Positions 39,822-48,398 of a stretch of 64,000 nucleotides of DNA are shown piece by piece. The DNA is from CAVQJU01 sp963712905 (lineage in GTDB: Bacteria > Acidobacteriota > Vicinamibacteria > Vicinamibacterales > CAVVIG01), in assembly GCA_963712905.1 (NCBI GenBank), contig CAVQJU010000003.1, positions 62,001-126,000 on the forward strand, read 5' to 3'. The notes beneath the pieces were generated by a model, which searched no databases, had not been told where the DNA came from, and was given only the letters and a program-made list of their open reading frames with translations. Position 1 is the stretch's first letter. Every line of letters begins with the position of its first letter. The position numbers and the translations under genes are program-made.

Positions 39822-41331
39822 ATGCCGCACCGCCCGGGCCCTCTGGCGTCCCTCGCGATTACGGCCGCGACACTGTCGACCCTCTGGCTCGTGTCGACGC
39901 CGCTGGCTGCGGCGGTGGACCCGCCCCTCGTCGCCGCCGTCAGGAGCGGCGACGTCCAGGCGGTGCAGGCGCTGCTGAAGTCGAAGCCCGACGTGAACAC
40001 GCGGCAGGGCGACGGCGCGACGGCGCTTCACTGGGCCGCGCACCTCGACGACGTGCGGAGTGCGCAGTTGCTGCTCAAGGCGGGCGCGCGGCCCGGCCTG
40101 GCCGACGACACGGGCGCGACGCCGCTTTACCTCGCGTGCGTCAATCGCAGCGCGCCGATGGTGGAGACGCTGCTGGCCGCGGGCGCCGATCCCAACGCCG
40201 CGCTGCTCAATGGCGAGACGGCGCTCATGACGTGCTCGCGCACCGGCGACGCGAAAGCGGTGGGCGCGCTGCTTGCGCGCGGCGCGCGCGTCAACGGCAG
40301 GGAACCGCTCCACGACCAGACCGCGCTGATGTGGGCCGCCGCGCAGAAGCACCCCGCTGTCGTCGCCGCGCTCATCAAGGCCGGCGCCGATGTGAGGGCG
40401 CGCTCGCGTGCGTACTCCCAGACCGTGACCAGCGAGGTGACGCAGCGTGCCGGCCGCGAAGCGTTGAACTACTCGGTGACGCGCGGCGGCAGCACGCCGC
40501 TGCTGTTCGCCGCGCGCGCGGGCGACGCCGACTCGGCAGGGTTGCTGATTGAGGCCGGCGCGGACGTCAACGAGGCGCTGCCAAACGGCATGACCGCGCT
40601 CGTCGAAGCCGCGCACAGCGGACAGCAGGCGGTGGCGATGCTGCTGCTCTCGAAGGGCGCGGACCCCAACGCCGGCGACGTCGGCTACACGGCGCTCCAC
40701 GCCGCCGTGCTGCGCGGCGGCCTCGATCTCGTGAAGGCGCTGCTCGCGCACGGGGCGGACGCCAACCTCCGCATGACCAAGGGCACGCCCGTCCGCCGCA
40801 ACAGCGAGGACTTCGAGCTCCCGGCCACGCTCGTCGGCGCGACACCCTACTTCCTGGCCGCGAAGTACGTCGAGGCCGACATCATGCGCGCGCTGGCGGC
40901 CGGCGGCGCCGACACGCGCCTGTCCATGAAGTCAGGCGAGACTCCGCTGATGGCGGCGGCCGGGATGGGGGCGAGCCCGCAAACGGATCGCCGCGGCCTG
41001 AGCATCCTCGATGGCGGCAAGATCGAGGCCGAACCCGTCGTCGCCTCAGCCGTGTCCGCCGCGCTCGAGCAGGGAGCCGATGTGAACGCGGCGAACCAGA
41101 ATGGAGACACCGCGCTGCACGCCGCCGCGCTGCTCGGCTACGACAGCGTGATCAGGCAGCTCGTGAAGGCCGGCGCGAGGCCGGACCTGAAGAACGCGCG
41201 CGGCCTGACGGCCCTCGGGCAGATCGAAGGCAAGACCGGCGGCGCGCTCAGAATCCCCGGACCGCGCCAATCGCGGCCCCCGCGAGAGCACCGTCGAACT
41301 GCTTCGCTCCCTCGGCTCGGCTCAGCAGTAG
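39822..41331 (+). CDS. exported ankyrin-repeat protein (apparent frameshift before the C-terminus)
   Basis: After a hydrophobic leader there are about ten ankyrin repeats, such as GATALHWAAHLDDVRSAQLL, GETALMTCSRTGDAKAVGAL, DQTALMWAAAQKHPAVVAAL, GMTALVEAAHSGQQAVAMLL and GDTALHAAALLGYDSVIRQL. It is the third member of the DUF1592-DUF1552 operon, starting one base after the DUF1552 stop. The main frame continues to 41672 only by reading through a palindromic repeat and antisense of fabI. The expected ending (ESTVELLRSLGSAQQ then TAG at 41329-41331) lies one frame away, so an indel near 41228-41280 is likely. The TAG is the left end of the repeat. Confidence 0.82.
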
Positions 41332-41379
41332 CGCGGGGCTTTCAGCCCCGCGTCGGCGGCCCTGAAAGGGCCGCCCTAC
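41328..41379. repeat. palindromic REP-like element, copy 3 (convergent junction)
   Basis: The full two-hairpin form runs GTAGCGCGGGGC ... GGGCCGCCCTAC. Its left TAG would end the ankyrin gene and its right TAG is the stop of the small membrane protein at 41376. Confidence 0.92.
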
Positions 41380-41609
41380 TTTCCGTCCTCATCAATCCAA
41401 TCGGGCTTCGCGCCGACGACCCCCGTCCACATCAGCGCGGCGCCGGTCGCACCGGCGACGAGCGCCACGCCGCCGGCCCACCAGGGCATTGCGCGGCCGC
41501 TGAACTCAATCCACGCCGAGGGAATCAGGAGCAGGAGGCCGAGGGCAATCGCGAGCGGACGGCGCCGAATGAGCCGCAGGAGCCCGCCGCGGGCGCGGCG
41601 AAGCGACAT
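41376..41609 (-). CDS. small two-helix membrane protein downstream of fabI
   Basis: The protein has 77 residues: a basic N-terminus (SLRRARGGLLRLIRRRP) then two hydrophobic helices (LAIALGLLLLIPSAWIEF and WWAGGVALVAGATGAALMW) and an acidic tail (DWIDEDGK). No family is recognised. It starts 11 bases after the fabI stop on the same strand, so it is probably cotranscribed. Its codon use matches its neighbours. The TAG stop is contributed by the palindromic repeat. Confidence 0.6.
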   Translation of the reverse strand: MSLRRARGGLLRLIRRRPLAIALGLLLLIPSAWIEFSGRAMPWWAGGVALVAGATGAALMWTGVVGAKPDWIDEDGK

Positions 41610-41619
41610 GGCCGTCCCG

Positions 41620-42393
41620 TTACATCCCGGTCACGTGATAGCCGGCGTCGACCATCACGATCTCGCCGGTGATCCCGCGGCCGCCCGGGCTGAACAGGAA
41701 CGTGGCGGTGTCGGCGACTTCCCCGAGCTCGACGTTCCGCCGGAGCGGGGTCCGCTGGCTGTACACGTCGCGGATGGTCGAGAAGTCCTTGATGCCCATA
41801 GCCGCGAGCGTCTTGATCGGCCCCGCCGAAATCGCGTTGACGCGGATGTTGTCCGGTCCCAGCTCGCTCGCCAGGTAGCGCACCGAAGCTTCGAGGGCCG
41901 CCTTCGCGACGCCCATGACGTTGTAGTTCGTGAAGACGCGCTGGCTGCCGAGATACGTCAGCGTCAGCACCGTGCCGCCGCCGCGCTTCTTCATCAGCGG
42001 CACCACGGCACGGGTGAGGCCAATCAGCGAGTACGCGCTCACATCGAGCGCGATACGAAACCCTTCGCGCGACGTCTGCACGACCGGGTTGTCGAGGTCC
42101 CCTTTTGGCGCGAACGCCGCGCCGTGCAGCAGAAAGTCGAGGCCGCCGAACTCGGCGTCGAGCGCCGCCGTCAGCGCGTCGATCTGCTGATCGCTCGTCA
42201 CGTCGCACGGCAGGACCACCGCCCCATCGAGCGTGGCGGCCAGGTCGCGGACGTTCTCTTCGAGCCGCTCGCTCGGGTAGGTCAGCGCCAGCCGCGCGCC
42301 GGCCGCGGCGGCGGCCTGTGCGACGGCCCACGAAATGGACCGCTTGTTCGCGACGCCGACGATCAGGCCGTGTTTCCCTGCGAGTGTGGACAT
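41620..42393 (-). CDS. fabI: enoyl-[acyl-carrier-protein] reductase (NADH)
   Basis: The protein has 257 residues. FabI-type short-chain dehydrogenase features are GLIVGVANKRSISWAVAQAA (the non-canonical nucleotide loop of FabI), LLHGAAFAPKGDL, LTLTYLGSQRVFTNYNVMGV with the Tyr-x6-Lys catalytic pair (Y-N-V-M-G-V-A-K), and RVNAISAGPIKTLAAMGI. It performs the last reduction of fatty-acid elongation. A word repeat fills the space upstream (42398-42467), leaving no obvious promoter. The protein is complete. Confidence 0.94.
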   Translation of the reverse strand: MSTLAGKHGLIVGVANKRSISWAVAQAAAAAGARLALTYPSERLEENVRDLAATLDGAVVLPCDVTSDQQIDALTAALDAEFGGLDFLLHGAAFAPKGDLDNPVVQTSREGFRIALDVSAYSLIGLTRAVVPLMKKRGGGTVLTLTYLGSQRVFTNYNVMGVAKAALEASVRYLASELGPDNIRVNAISAGPIKTLAAMGIKDFSTIRDVYSQRTPLRRNVELGEVADTATFLFSPGGRGITGEIVMVDAGYHVTGM

Positions 42394-42397
42394 GGGG

Positions 42398-42467
42398 CAG
42401 TCAGTCGTCAGTGGTCAGTGTCAGTGATCGGTGGTCAGCGATCGGGGCTCAGTGAGCAGTGGGAGGG
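42398..42467. repeat. GTCAGTG word repeat (between fabI and the 42468 gene)
   Basis: GTCAGTCGTCAGTGGTCAGT-type words and GATCGGTGGTCAGCGATCGG are reiterated over about 70 bases. The element ends at the stop of the upstream CxxC protein. Confidence 0.8.
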
Positions 42468-43172
42468 TTATCGGGAGCGCTTGCGGCCGCCCTGGCCGTG
42501 CCGGTTCTGCGAGCGGTTGGCCGGCGGCTGTCCTCCGCCGTGTCGCGGTGCCCCGCCGCGCATCTGCCCTCCCCCGCCTCCCATGTGGCCCCCTGAGCGG
42601 TTGCCCTGGGCCTGCTGGTGGCCGCCGCCGCCGCCGTGCCGCGGACGGAAGCGATTGTGCCGGTTGCCGGCCGGCTGGCGGATGGTGAAATCGGTCGCTG
42701 GACGTGCCGGCGGCGGCGCGCCTTCCAGGCGCGGAAGCGAGGCGCGAATGAGCGGGCGATGAACCGGGCCCTCGTCGTCCCGGGGCTCTTCGTCCTGATC
42801 CGGGCCAGGTTGGGCGGGCTGCGCGGCCAGCGGCTGGTCGTTCGGCGCGTCCGCGTCGGGCGCGGCGGCTGCGCCCATCTCGTCGACGGCCGCCTCGGGC
42901 ACCGATTCCTCCGCAGGGCGCCCGGCAGCCGGCGACGCGGGGTCGTGGCGCTTCGGGAGGCCGCCCGGGGCGAGCGCGGTCGCGTCGGCCTTGCGGCGCA
43001 GCCGGGGCAGCCGGGCCTGCTTGTACTCGTGCTCCGCTTCGCACGTCGAGCAGCGCGTCTGCTTCACGTCGTTGCCGATCATCGCCACCACCACGTGGTT
43101 GGTGAGCCGGCGCTCCCGTGGGCAATAGTCGTCGAGAATGTCACCAAGCCGAAGCTGGCGCTGCTGCATCAA
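42468..43172 (-). CDS. zinc-ribbon-like protein with long Gly/Arg-rich disordered tail
   Basis: The protein has 234 residues. The N-terminal ~55 residues hold Cys17, His26 and a CSTC pair (Cys41, Cys44): DYCPRERRLTNHVVVAMIGN, TRCSTCEAEHEYKQAR. The middle is Ala/Pro/Asp-rich and the last ~80 residues are Gly, His, Arg, Asn and Gln rich (RHGGGGGHQQAQGNRSGGHM), like RGG-type RNA-binding tails. No enzymatic domain is seen. The composition suggests RNA binding or condensate formation, which is inferred only. The next gene downstream on this strand is fabI. Confidence 0.7.
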   Translation of the reverse strand: MMQQRQLRLGDILDDYCPRERRLTNHVVVAMIGNDVKQTRCSTCEAEHEYKQARLPRLRRKADATALAPGGLPKRHDPASPAAGRPAEESVPEAAVDEMGAAAAPDADAPNDQPLAAQPAQPGPDQDEEPRDDEGPVHRPLIRASLPRLEGAPPPARPATDFTIRQPAGNRHNRFRPRHGGGGGHQQAQGNRSGGHMGGGGGQMRGGAPRHGGGQPPANRSQNRHGQGGRKRSR

Positions 43173-43234
43173 AATCTCCCGAACGTAAAACCTCGCTGGA
43201 TCAAGGAAGGGATGCGCTGAAGGGCGCGGGTCAT

Positions 43235-43260
43235 ACTAGCAGGGCTGGGTTCCCCCTAGC
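43235..43260 (-). terminator. possible hairpin downstream of argH
   Basis: On the minus strand CTAGGGGGAACCCAGCCCTG followed by CTAG can fold into a stem 9 bases after the argH stop. There is no strong T-run, so intrinsic termination is uncertain. Confidence 0.3.
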
Positions 43261-43268
43261 AAGAACGC

Positions 43269-44648
43269 CTACCCGAGCCCCGCCAGCCACGTGCGCGCGT
43301 CCGCCAGCGCCTGTTCGACGGCGGCAGGCGCGGTGGACTGGGGGGTGCGTTTGGCCGCCACCGAGGCCGCCGGCGTGACATGACTGGCGATGTCGTCTCC
43401 GAAGAGGTCGTGCACCGCACGCCATTCCTTCATCGACAGCGAATCGAACTCCCGTTTCTCGGCCACGAGCTTCCGGACGAGCCCTCCGACCACTTCGTGC
43501 GCGCGCCGGAACGGCAGGCCGCGCCGCACCAGGTAGTCGGCCACGTCGGTCGCCAGCAGCATGCCCGTCGCCGCGCGTGCCGCGCGCTCGCGATCGAGCG
43601 TCAGCCCGCTGATGACCGCGCGAACCGTGGCCAGGCAGCCGGCGAGCGTGTCTTCGGCGTCGAAGATCGCCTGCTTGTCCTCCTGCAGATCCTTGTTGTA
43701 CCCGCTCGGCAGCCCCTTCATCGTCGTCAGCAGCGCCATGAGGTGGCCGATGGACCGCCCCGTCTTGCCGCGCACGAGCTCCAGCGGATCCGGGTTCTTC
43801 TTCTGGGGCATCATGCTGCTGCCGGTGCTGAGCGCGTCGGACAGCTCGAAGAAGTGGTGCCCCTCGCCGCAGAGGATGATGAAGTCCTCCGCCAGCCGGC
43901 TCAGGTGCACCATCGTCATGGCGCAGGCGAACTGGAACGACGCGGCGAAGTCGCGATCGGCGACGGCGTCGATGCTGTTGGCGACGACGCGCGAGAAGCC
44001 GAGGTCGCGGGCGAGCCGCGCCACGTCGATGGGGTAGCTCGTCCCGGCGATGGCGCCTGACCCGAGCGTGAGGGCGTCGGCGTCGGCCCGGGCGCCCGCC
44101 AGCCGCTCGTGATCGCGCCGCAGCGCCGCCACATGCGCCAGGAAGAAGTGGGCGACCAGGACGGGCTGAGCCGCGCGAAAGTGGGTGAAGGCCGGCATCA
44201 GCGCGTCGCCGGCCGAGGCGGCCTGCTCCACCAGCCCGGCAATCACGCCGGCGATGCCGCGCTGCAGCAGCGGGATGTGCCGCATCAGGTAGAGACGCAG
44301 GTCGAGCGACACCTGCTCGTTGCGCGAGCGGCCGGTATGCAGCCGCCGGCCCGCGTCGCCGATCCGTTCGACGAGGACGCGCTCGACGAAACTGTGGATA
44401 TCCTCGTCGACGCCGGCGACAAATTGCGGATCCGAACGGCCGCGCTCGAGGATCTGCTTCAGGGTGATTTCAATCTGGTCGGCCTCGGCGTGCGGCAGGA
44501 CGCCGGCGTGCCCGAGGGCGCGCGCCCAGGCGATGCTGCCGGTCACGTCTTCGTTGAACAGGCGGCGATCGAAGCTGAACGACGCGCCGAACTCGAACGC
44601 ATCGGGGTCGGGCTCCCCGTCGAATCTTCCGGACCACAGTGTTGTCAT
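43269..44648 (-). CDS. argH: argininosuccinate lyase
   Basis: The protein has 459 residues. Signatures are TTLWSGRFDGEPDPDAFEFG at the N-terminus, HTGRSRNEQVSLDLRLYL and the fumarase/ASL signature TGSSMMPQKKNPDPLELVRG. It splits argininosuccinate to arginine and fumarate, the last step of the pathway. It lies on the minus strand just downstream of argR, while the rest of the pathway runs from the divergent promoter. argG is not in the window, nor is a carbamoyl-phosphate synthase. No truncation is seen. Confidence 0.95.
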   Translation of the reverse strand: MTTLWSGRFDGEPDPDAFEFGASFSFDRRLFNEDVTGSIAWARALGHAGVLPHAEADQIEITLKQILERGRSDPQFVAGVDEDIHSFVERVLVERIGDAGRRLHTGRSRNEQVSLDLRLYLMRHIPLLQRGIAGVIAGLVEQAASAGDALMPAFTHFRAAQPVLVAHFFLAHVAALRRDHERLAGARADADALTLGSGAIAGTSYPIDVARLARDLGFSRVVANSIDAVADRDFAASFQFACAMTMVHLSRLAEDFIILCGEGHHFFELSDALSTGSSMMPQKKNPDPLELVRGKTGRSIGHLMALLTTMKGLPSGYNKDLQEDKQAIFDAEDTLAGCLATVRAVISGLTLDRERAARAATGMLLATDVADYLVRRGLPFRRAHEVVGGLVRKLVAEKREFDSLSMKEWRAVHDLFGDDIASHVTPAASVAAKRTPQSTAPAAVEQALADARTWLAGLG

Positions 44649-44697
44649 CGGGTTACCGGAGACATGGTCTCGATGCGGCCCATCGGACGATGCCTCG

Positions 44698-45150
44698 TCA
44701 GTTCTCTGAGTATGCTTCGAGCCGCTTCACCAGCGCCGCCGCCCGCTTGCCGTCGCGCGCGACGACGAGGATCGTGTCGTCGCCGGCGATGGTCCCGACC
44801 GTCTCGGCGAGCTGGGCGCGGTCGAGGGCCTCGGCCAGCGCCTGCGCCTGTCCGCGCCCGGTACGCAGCACGACGAGCTGCTGCACGCGTTCGACGCGGC
44901 GCAGGAATTCGGAGACCGCCCGCTCGAGCACCGTGCGGGCGAGCTCGGGGCTCGTGGCGTCGAGGCCGGGCCGCTGGTACGCGCCGTCGCCGGCGCGCTT
45001 GACGAGCCCGAGGTCGGCGATGTCGCGGGAGATGGTCGCCTGCGTGGCCTCGAATCCCTTCTGATGCAGACGGCGGCGCACCTGCTCCTGGCTGTGGAGC
45101 GCCTCGAGATCGACGAGCTCCAGGATGACCGATTGACGTCGGGCTTTCAT
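44698..45150 (-). CDS. argR: arginine repressor ArgR
   Basis: The protein has 150 residues from the ATG at 45150 (MKARRQSVILELVDLEALHS); a GTG three codons upstream is an alternative. The winged-helix domain has SQEQVRRRLHQKGFEATQAT and ISRDIADLGLVKRAG, and the C-terminal arginine-binding domain TVGTIAGDDTILVVARDGKR. The hexameric repressor would bind ARG boxes at 45190-45203 and 45235-45248, in the space it shares with argC, so it probably controls both directions. It is cotranscribed with argH. Confidence 0.93.
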   Translation of the reverse strand: MKARRQSVILELVDLEALHSQEQVRRRLHQKGFEATQATISRDIADLGLVKRAGDGAYQRPGLDATSPELARTVLERAVSEFLRRVERVQQLVVLRTGRGQAQALAEALDRAQLAETVGTIAGDDTILVVARDGKRAAALVKRLEAYSEN

Positions 45151-45189
45151 AAATAACACGACGAGGATACACGATCCGGACGTCGTCTT

Positions 45190-45203
45190 TCAGAACTTAT
45201 TCA
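45190..45203. promoter_or_regulatory. candidate ARG box 1
   Basis: TCAGAACTTATTCA agrees with the ArgR consensus TGAATWWWWATTCA at about 10 of 14 positions. It is spaced 45 bases from box 2. Confidence 0.5.
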
Positions 45204-45213
45204 TCTAATTTTC

Positions 45214-45242
45214 TTGATTTTATCGATACTACGATGTATAAA
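45214..45242 (+). promoter_or_regulatory. sigma-70 promoter for argC-B-D-J-F
   Basis: -35 TTGATT (45214-45219), a 17-base spacer, then -10 TATAAA (45237-45242), in a local AT-rich island of an otherwise GC-rich window. The expected start is near 45249, which favours the GTG at 45314 as the argC start. Confidence 0.7.
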
Positions 45243-45248
45243 TATTCT
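45235..45248. promoter_or_regulatory. candidate ARG box 2 overlapping the -10
   Basis: TGTATAAATATTCT matches the ARG box consensus at 12 of 14 positions and covers the -10 hexamer, a position suited to repression. Confidence 0.65.
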
Positions 45249-45313
45249 CTTCGATGCATACAGTTGTGCAGCCGCATGCAGCCAGCGGAACGGCCGGGGG
45301 GCCGGGGGGACCG

Positions 45314-46342
45314 GTGGGGAATATCACGCGCGTCGCCGTGGCCGGCGCCACCGGTTATACGGGCCAGGAACTGCTGCGCCTGCTGGCGCGCCATCCCGCC
45401 GTCACCATCACCGCGGCCACCTCATCGGGCGCGACGAGCGCCCGGCGGTTACCCGCGCTCGCCCGCATCTGGAACGGCACGATCACGCCGCTCGATACCT
45501 CGACACCCGATGCGCTGGCGCGCGAAGCCGACGTCGTGTTCCTCGCACTGCCCGACAAGGCGGCGGCCGAGCTGGCGCCTGCGCTGGTCGACGCCGGCGC
45601 TCGCGTGATCGATCTCTCCGGGGCATTTCGTCTGCGCAGCGAGGACGCACGCAGCCGGTGGTATCCGGAAACGCACCGCGTGCCCGGCGGCCTCGTCTAC
45701 GGCCTCACTGAGCTGCAGCATGACGCCGTCGCGGGCGCTCGGATGGTGGCCAATCCCGGGTGTTACCCCACCGCGACGCTCCTGGCGGTCGCGCCCATTG
45801 CGGCCGCAGGCCTGCTCGCCGCCGGCGCGGACGTGATCGTCGACGCCAAGTCGGGCGTTTCCGGCGCCGGCAAGACGCCCACCGAGCGCACGCACTTCTC
45901 GGAAGTGCACGGCAGCCTCGCGGCCTACGGTGTCTTCGCGCACCGCCACGGGGCGGAAATCGAGCAGGGCGTCGCCGACGCGCTCGGGGCTGGAGCCGCC
46001 GGGCACGCGGTGAACTTCGTGCCGCACCTGGTCCCGCTCGACCGCGGCATTCTCTCGACGATCTACTTCCGCGTCGCGCCCGGCACCACCGAGGACGCGC
46101 TGGCGTCCACCTACGAGCGCGCGTACGGCGGCGCCCCGTTCATCCGGCTCGTCGGCGCCGCGCTGCCCGAAATCAAGCACGTCGCCCACACCAACTTCTG
46201 CGATATCGGGTGGCGCGTGGATGCCGCCGGCCGGGTCGTGCTGGTGTCGGTCATCGACAACCTGCTCAAAGGCGCCTCGGGGCAGGCCGTGCAGAACATG
46301 AACGTGATGCTCGGCCTGGACGAAACGACCGGGCTGCTGTGA
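45314..46342 (+). CDS. argC: N-acetyl-gamma-glutamyl-phosphate reductase
   Basis: The protein has 342 residues from GTG at 45314, placed behind GGGGGGA. An in-frame ATG at 45254 lies only a few bases past the predicted transcription start and has no ribosome site. Signatures are RVAVAGATGYTGQELLRLLA, the catalytic Cys in MVANPGCYPTATLLAVAP, and SGVSGAGKTPTERTHFSEVH. It reduces N-acetylglutamyl phosphate to the semialdehyde. It is the first gene of the cluster; the stop overlaps argB (TGATG). Confidence 0.93.
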   Translation: MGNITRVAVAGATGYTGQELLRLLARHPAVTITAATSSGATSARRLPALARIWNGTITPLDTSTPDALAREADVVFLALPDKAAAELAPALVDAGARVIDLSGAFRLRSEDARSRWYPETHRVPGGLVYGLTELQHDAVAGARMVANPGCYPTATLLAVAPIAAAGLLAAGADVIVDAKSGVSGAGKTPTERTHFSEVHGSLAAYGVFAHRHGAEIEQGVADALGAGAAGHAVNFVPHLVPLDRGILSTIYFRVAPGTTEDALASTYERAYGGAPFIRLVGAALPEIKHVAHTNFCDIGWRVDAAGRVVLVSVIDNLLKGASGQAVQNMNVMLGLDETTGLL

Positions 46343-47190
46343 TGCAGCCGCTGGTGCTGAAGTTCGGCGGCGAGCTGCTCGAAGAGCCGTCGCGCATGGC
46401 CGGCGTCGTCGCCGCCGTCGCCGATATCGTCAAGGGCGGCGCAGCCAACGCCGGCCCGGTCGTCCCTGTCGTCATTGTTCACGGGGGCGGCAAGGAAATC
46501 GACGCGGCGCTCAAGACCGCCGGGATCGAGAAGCGGCAGGTCGACGGCCTGCGCATCACGGACGCCGCCACCCTCGACATCGTCGTCTCGGTGCTGGCCG
46601 GCGCAGTCAACACGAGGTTTGTGGCGTCCCTCGGCGCCGCGGGCGTGCCTGCAGTCGGCCTCACAGGTGCGGACGGCGGGTGCGGCTTGTCGGACGTGGC
46701 GCCGCCGCACCGAACGGTCGCCGGACAGCTGGCCGACCTGGGGCGGGTGGGACTGCCGGCCGCCGACGCTGACATGCGCGTGCTCGAAACGCTGCTGAGG
46801 TCCGGGATGGTCCCGGTCGTGGCGAGCATCGGTGTCGACCGAGGCGGACAGCTGCTGAACGTCAACGCCGATACGATGGCGGGACACCTGGCGGCGAAGC
46901 TGGGCGCGCGGCGGCTCGTGATCGCCGGGTCGACACCCGGCGTGCTGGACGAGCACGGCACGACGGTGCCGCTGCTCGACCCGGCCTCGATCGCCCGGCT
47001 GGTGGCCGCCGGCACGGCCAACGCGGGGATGATTGCGAAGCTGCGCGCGTGCGAACACGCGCTCGGCGGTGGCGTGGACGATGTCGTGATCGTGGACGGC
47101 CGCGATCGCGATTCGCTGCGCGCAGCCGCGTCCGGCACGGTGCCGGCGCCGGCGACACGGGTGGCAGCCACTGCGGGGACACGATCATGA
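46342..47190 (+). CDS. argB: acetylglutamate kinase
   Basis: The protein has 282 residues. The amino-acid-kinase fold has PLVLKFGGELLEEPSRMAGV, VVIVHGGGKEIDAALKTAGI (the nucleotide glycine loop), NVNADTMAGHLAAKLGARRL and AGMIAKLRACEHALGGGVDD. It phosphorylates N-acetylglutamate. The sequence is not of the arginine-sensitive type with an N-terminal extension, so feedback by arginine is less likely; this is inferred. It overlaps argC and argD by one and four bases respectively. Confidence 0.93.
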   Translation: MQPLVLKFGGELLEEPSRMAGVVAAVADIVKGGAANAGPVVPVVIVHGGGKEIDAALKTAGIEKRQVDGLRITDAATLDIVVSVLAGAVNTRFVASLGAAGVPAVGLTGADGGCGLSDVAPPHRTVAGQLADLGRVGLPAADADMRVLETLLRSGMVPVVASIGVDRGGQLLNVNADTMAGHLAAKLGARRLVIAGSTPGVLDEHGTTVPLLDPASIARLVAAGTANAGMIAKLRACEHALGGGVDDVVIVDGRDRDSLRAAASGTVPAPATRVAATAGTRS

Positions 47191-48398
47191 CCACGACTTC
47201 CACGTCGGCACTCGAAGACATCCAGGCCCGCGAATCCCGGCACGTCCTGCAGACGTACCGCCGCGCGCCGCTGGCGTTCGTGCGCGGCAAGGGCGTGCGC
47301 CTCTACGACTCCGAGGGTCGCGAGTACCTCGACCTGCTGTCGGGCATCGGCGTCGCCTCGCTCGGCCACGCCCACGAAGGCCTCGCGCAGGCCATCGCCG
47401 ATCAGGCGCGGACGCTGCTCCACACCTCGAACCTGTTCTTCCATCCGCTCCAGGGACAGGTCGGCGAGCGGCTGGCCTCGCTCTCCGGGTTGTCGCGGGT
47501 CTTCATCTGCAACAGCGGCACCGAAGCCGTCGAAGCGTGCCTGAAGTTCGCGCGGCGCTATTGGTACACGCGCGGCGAACCGCGCGCCGAGATCATCGCG
47601 CTCGAGGAATCGTTTCACGGCCGCACGATGGGCGCGCTGTCGGTCACGTCGGACGAGCACTACCGCACCCCGTTCGAGCCGCTGCTGCCGGGCGTGCGGT
47701 TCGTGCCCGTCAACGATCCGGCCGCCCTGCTCGCGGCGGTGTCGTCGAAGACAGCCGCCATCATCGCCGAGCCCGTGCAGGGCGAGGGTGGCGTCCGGCC
47801 GTTGACACAGGCGTTCGCCGACGCCATCACCCAGGCGTGCGCGAAAACCGGCGCGCTGCTCATCGCCGACGAAGTCCAGAGCGGTCTCGGGCGTACGGGC
47901 CAGCCGTTCTACTTCAGCGCTTTGGGATTGAAGCCGCACCTGGTGTCGGTCGGGAAGGCGCTCGGCGGCGGCGTGCCAGTCGGCGCCGCGCTCATCAGCG
48001 ACGAAGTGGCGTCCAAGATTTCGTACGGCGACCACGGCAGCACCTACGGCGGCAACCTGCTGGCGTGCCGCGCGGCCCTCTGTTTCCTCGGCGAGCTGAC
48101 GGAAGGCGGGCTGATCGACCACGTCCGCCGCGTCGGCCGGTTCTTCGAACAGCGCCTGCGCGAGGTCGCGGCCAGGCATGCAATCGTCAAGGATGTGCGC
48201 GGCGCGGGCCTGATCTGGGGGCTCGAGCTGTCGCAGGATGCCGCGCCCGTCGTGCCGGCGGGCCTCGCCCACGGCGTCGTGGTCAACCGGACTGCCGAGA
48301 CCGTCGTTCGCCTGCTGCCGCCGCTCGTCATCACCGAGGCGGAAGCCGGCGAGGCGCTGGACAGGCTGGATGCGGCGCTCGGCGCCATCGGCGCATGA
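47187..48398 (+). CDS. argD: acetylornithine aminotransferase
   Basis: The protein has 403 residues from the ATG at 47187 (ATGA overlap with argB). This is a class III aminotransferase: DLLSGIGVASLGHAHEGLAQ, FICNSGTEAVEACLKFARRY, ALEESFHGRTMGALSVT, LIADEVQSGLGRTGQPFYF and the PLP lysine in LVSVGKALGGGVPVGAAL. It converts N-acetylglutamate semialdehyde to N-acetylornithine. The ArgD role is assigned from its position in the arg cluster; succinyl-ornithine specificity is possible. Confidence 0.92.
   Translation: MTTTSTSALEDIQARESRHVLQTYRRAPLAFVRGKGVRLYDSEGREYLDLLSGIGVASLGHAHEGLAQAIADQARTLLHTSNLFFHPLQGQVGERLASLSGLSRVFICNSGTEAVEACLKFARRYWYTRGEPRAEIIALEESFHGRTMGALSVTSDEHYRTPFEPLLPGVRFVPVNDPAALLAAVSSKTAAIIAEPVQGEGGVRPLTQAFADAITQACAKTGALLIADEVQSGLGRTGQPFYFSALGLKPHLVSVGKALGGGVPVGAALISDEVASKISYGDHGSTYGGNLLACRAALCFLGELTEGGLIDHVRRVGRFFEQRLREVAARHAIVKDVRGAGLIWGLELSQDAAPVVPAGLAHGVVVNRTAETVVRLLPPLVITEAEAGEALDRLDAALGAIGA

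Noticed and set aside
41332..41672. C-terminal extension of the ankyrin protein
   Set aside because: It runs through a palindromic repeat and antisense of the 41376 gene and fabI; the family ending lies in another frame before the repeat.
45254..45313. ATG at 45254 as argC start
   Set aside because: It lies within a few bases of the predicted transcription start and lacks a ribosome site, whereas GTG 45314 follows GGGGGGA.
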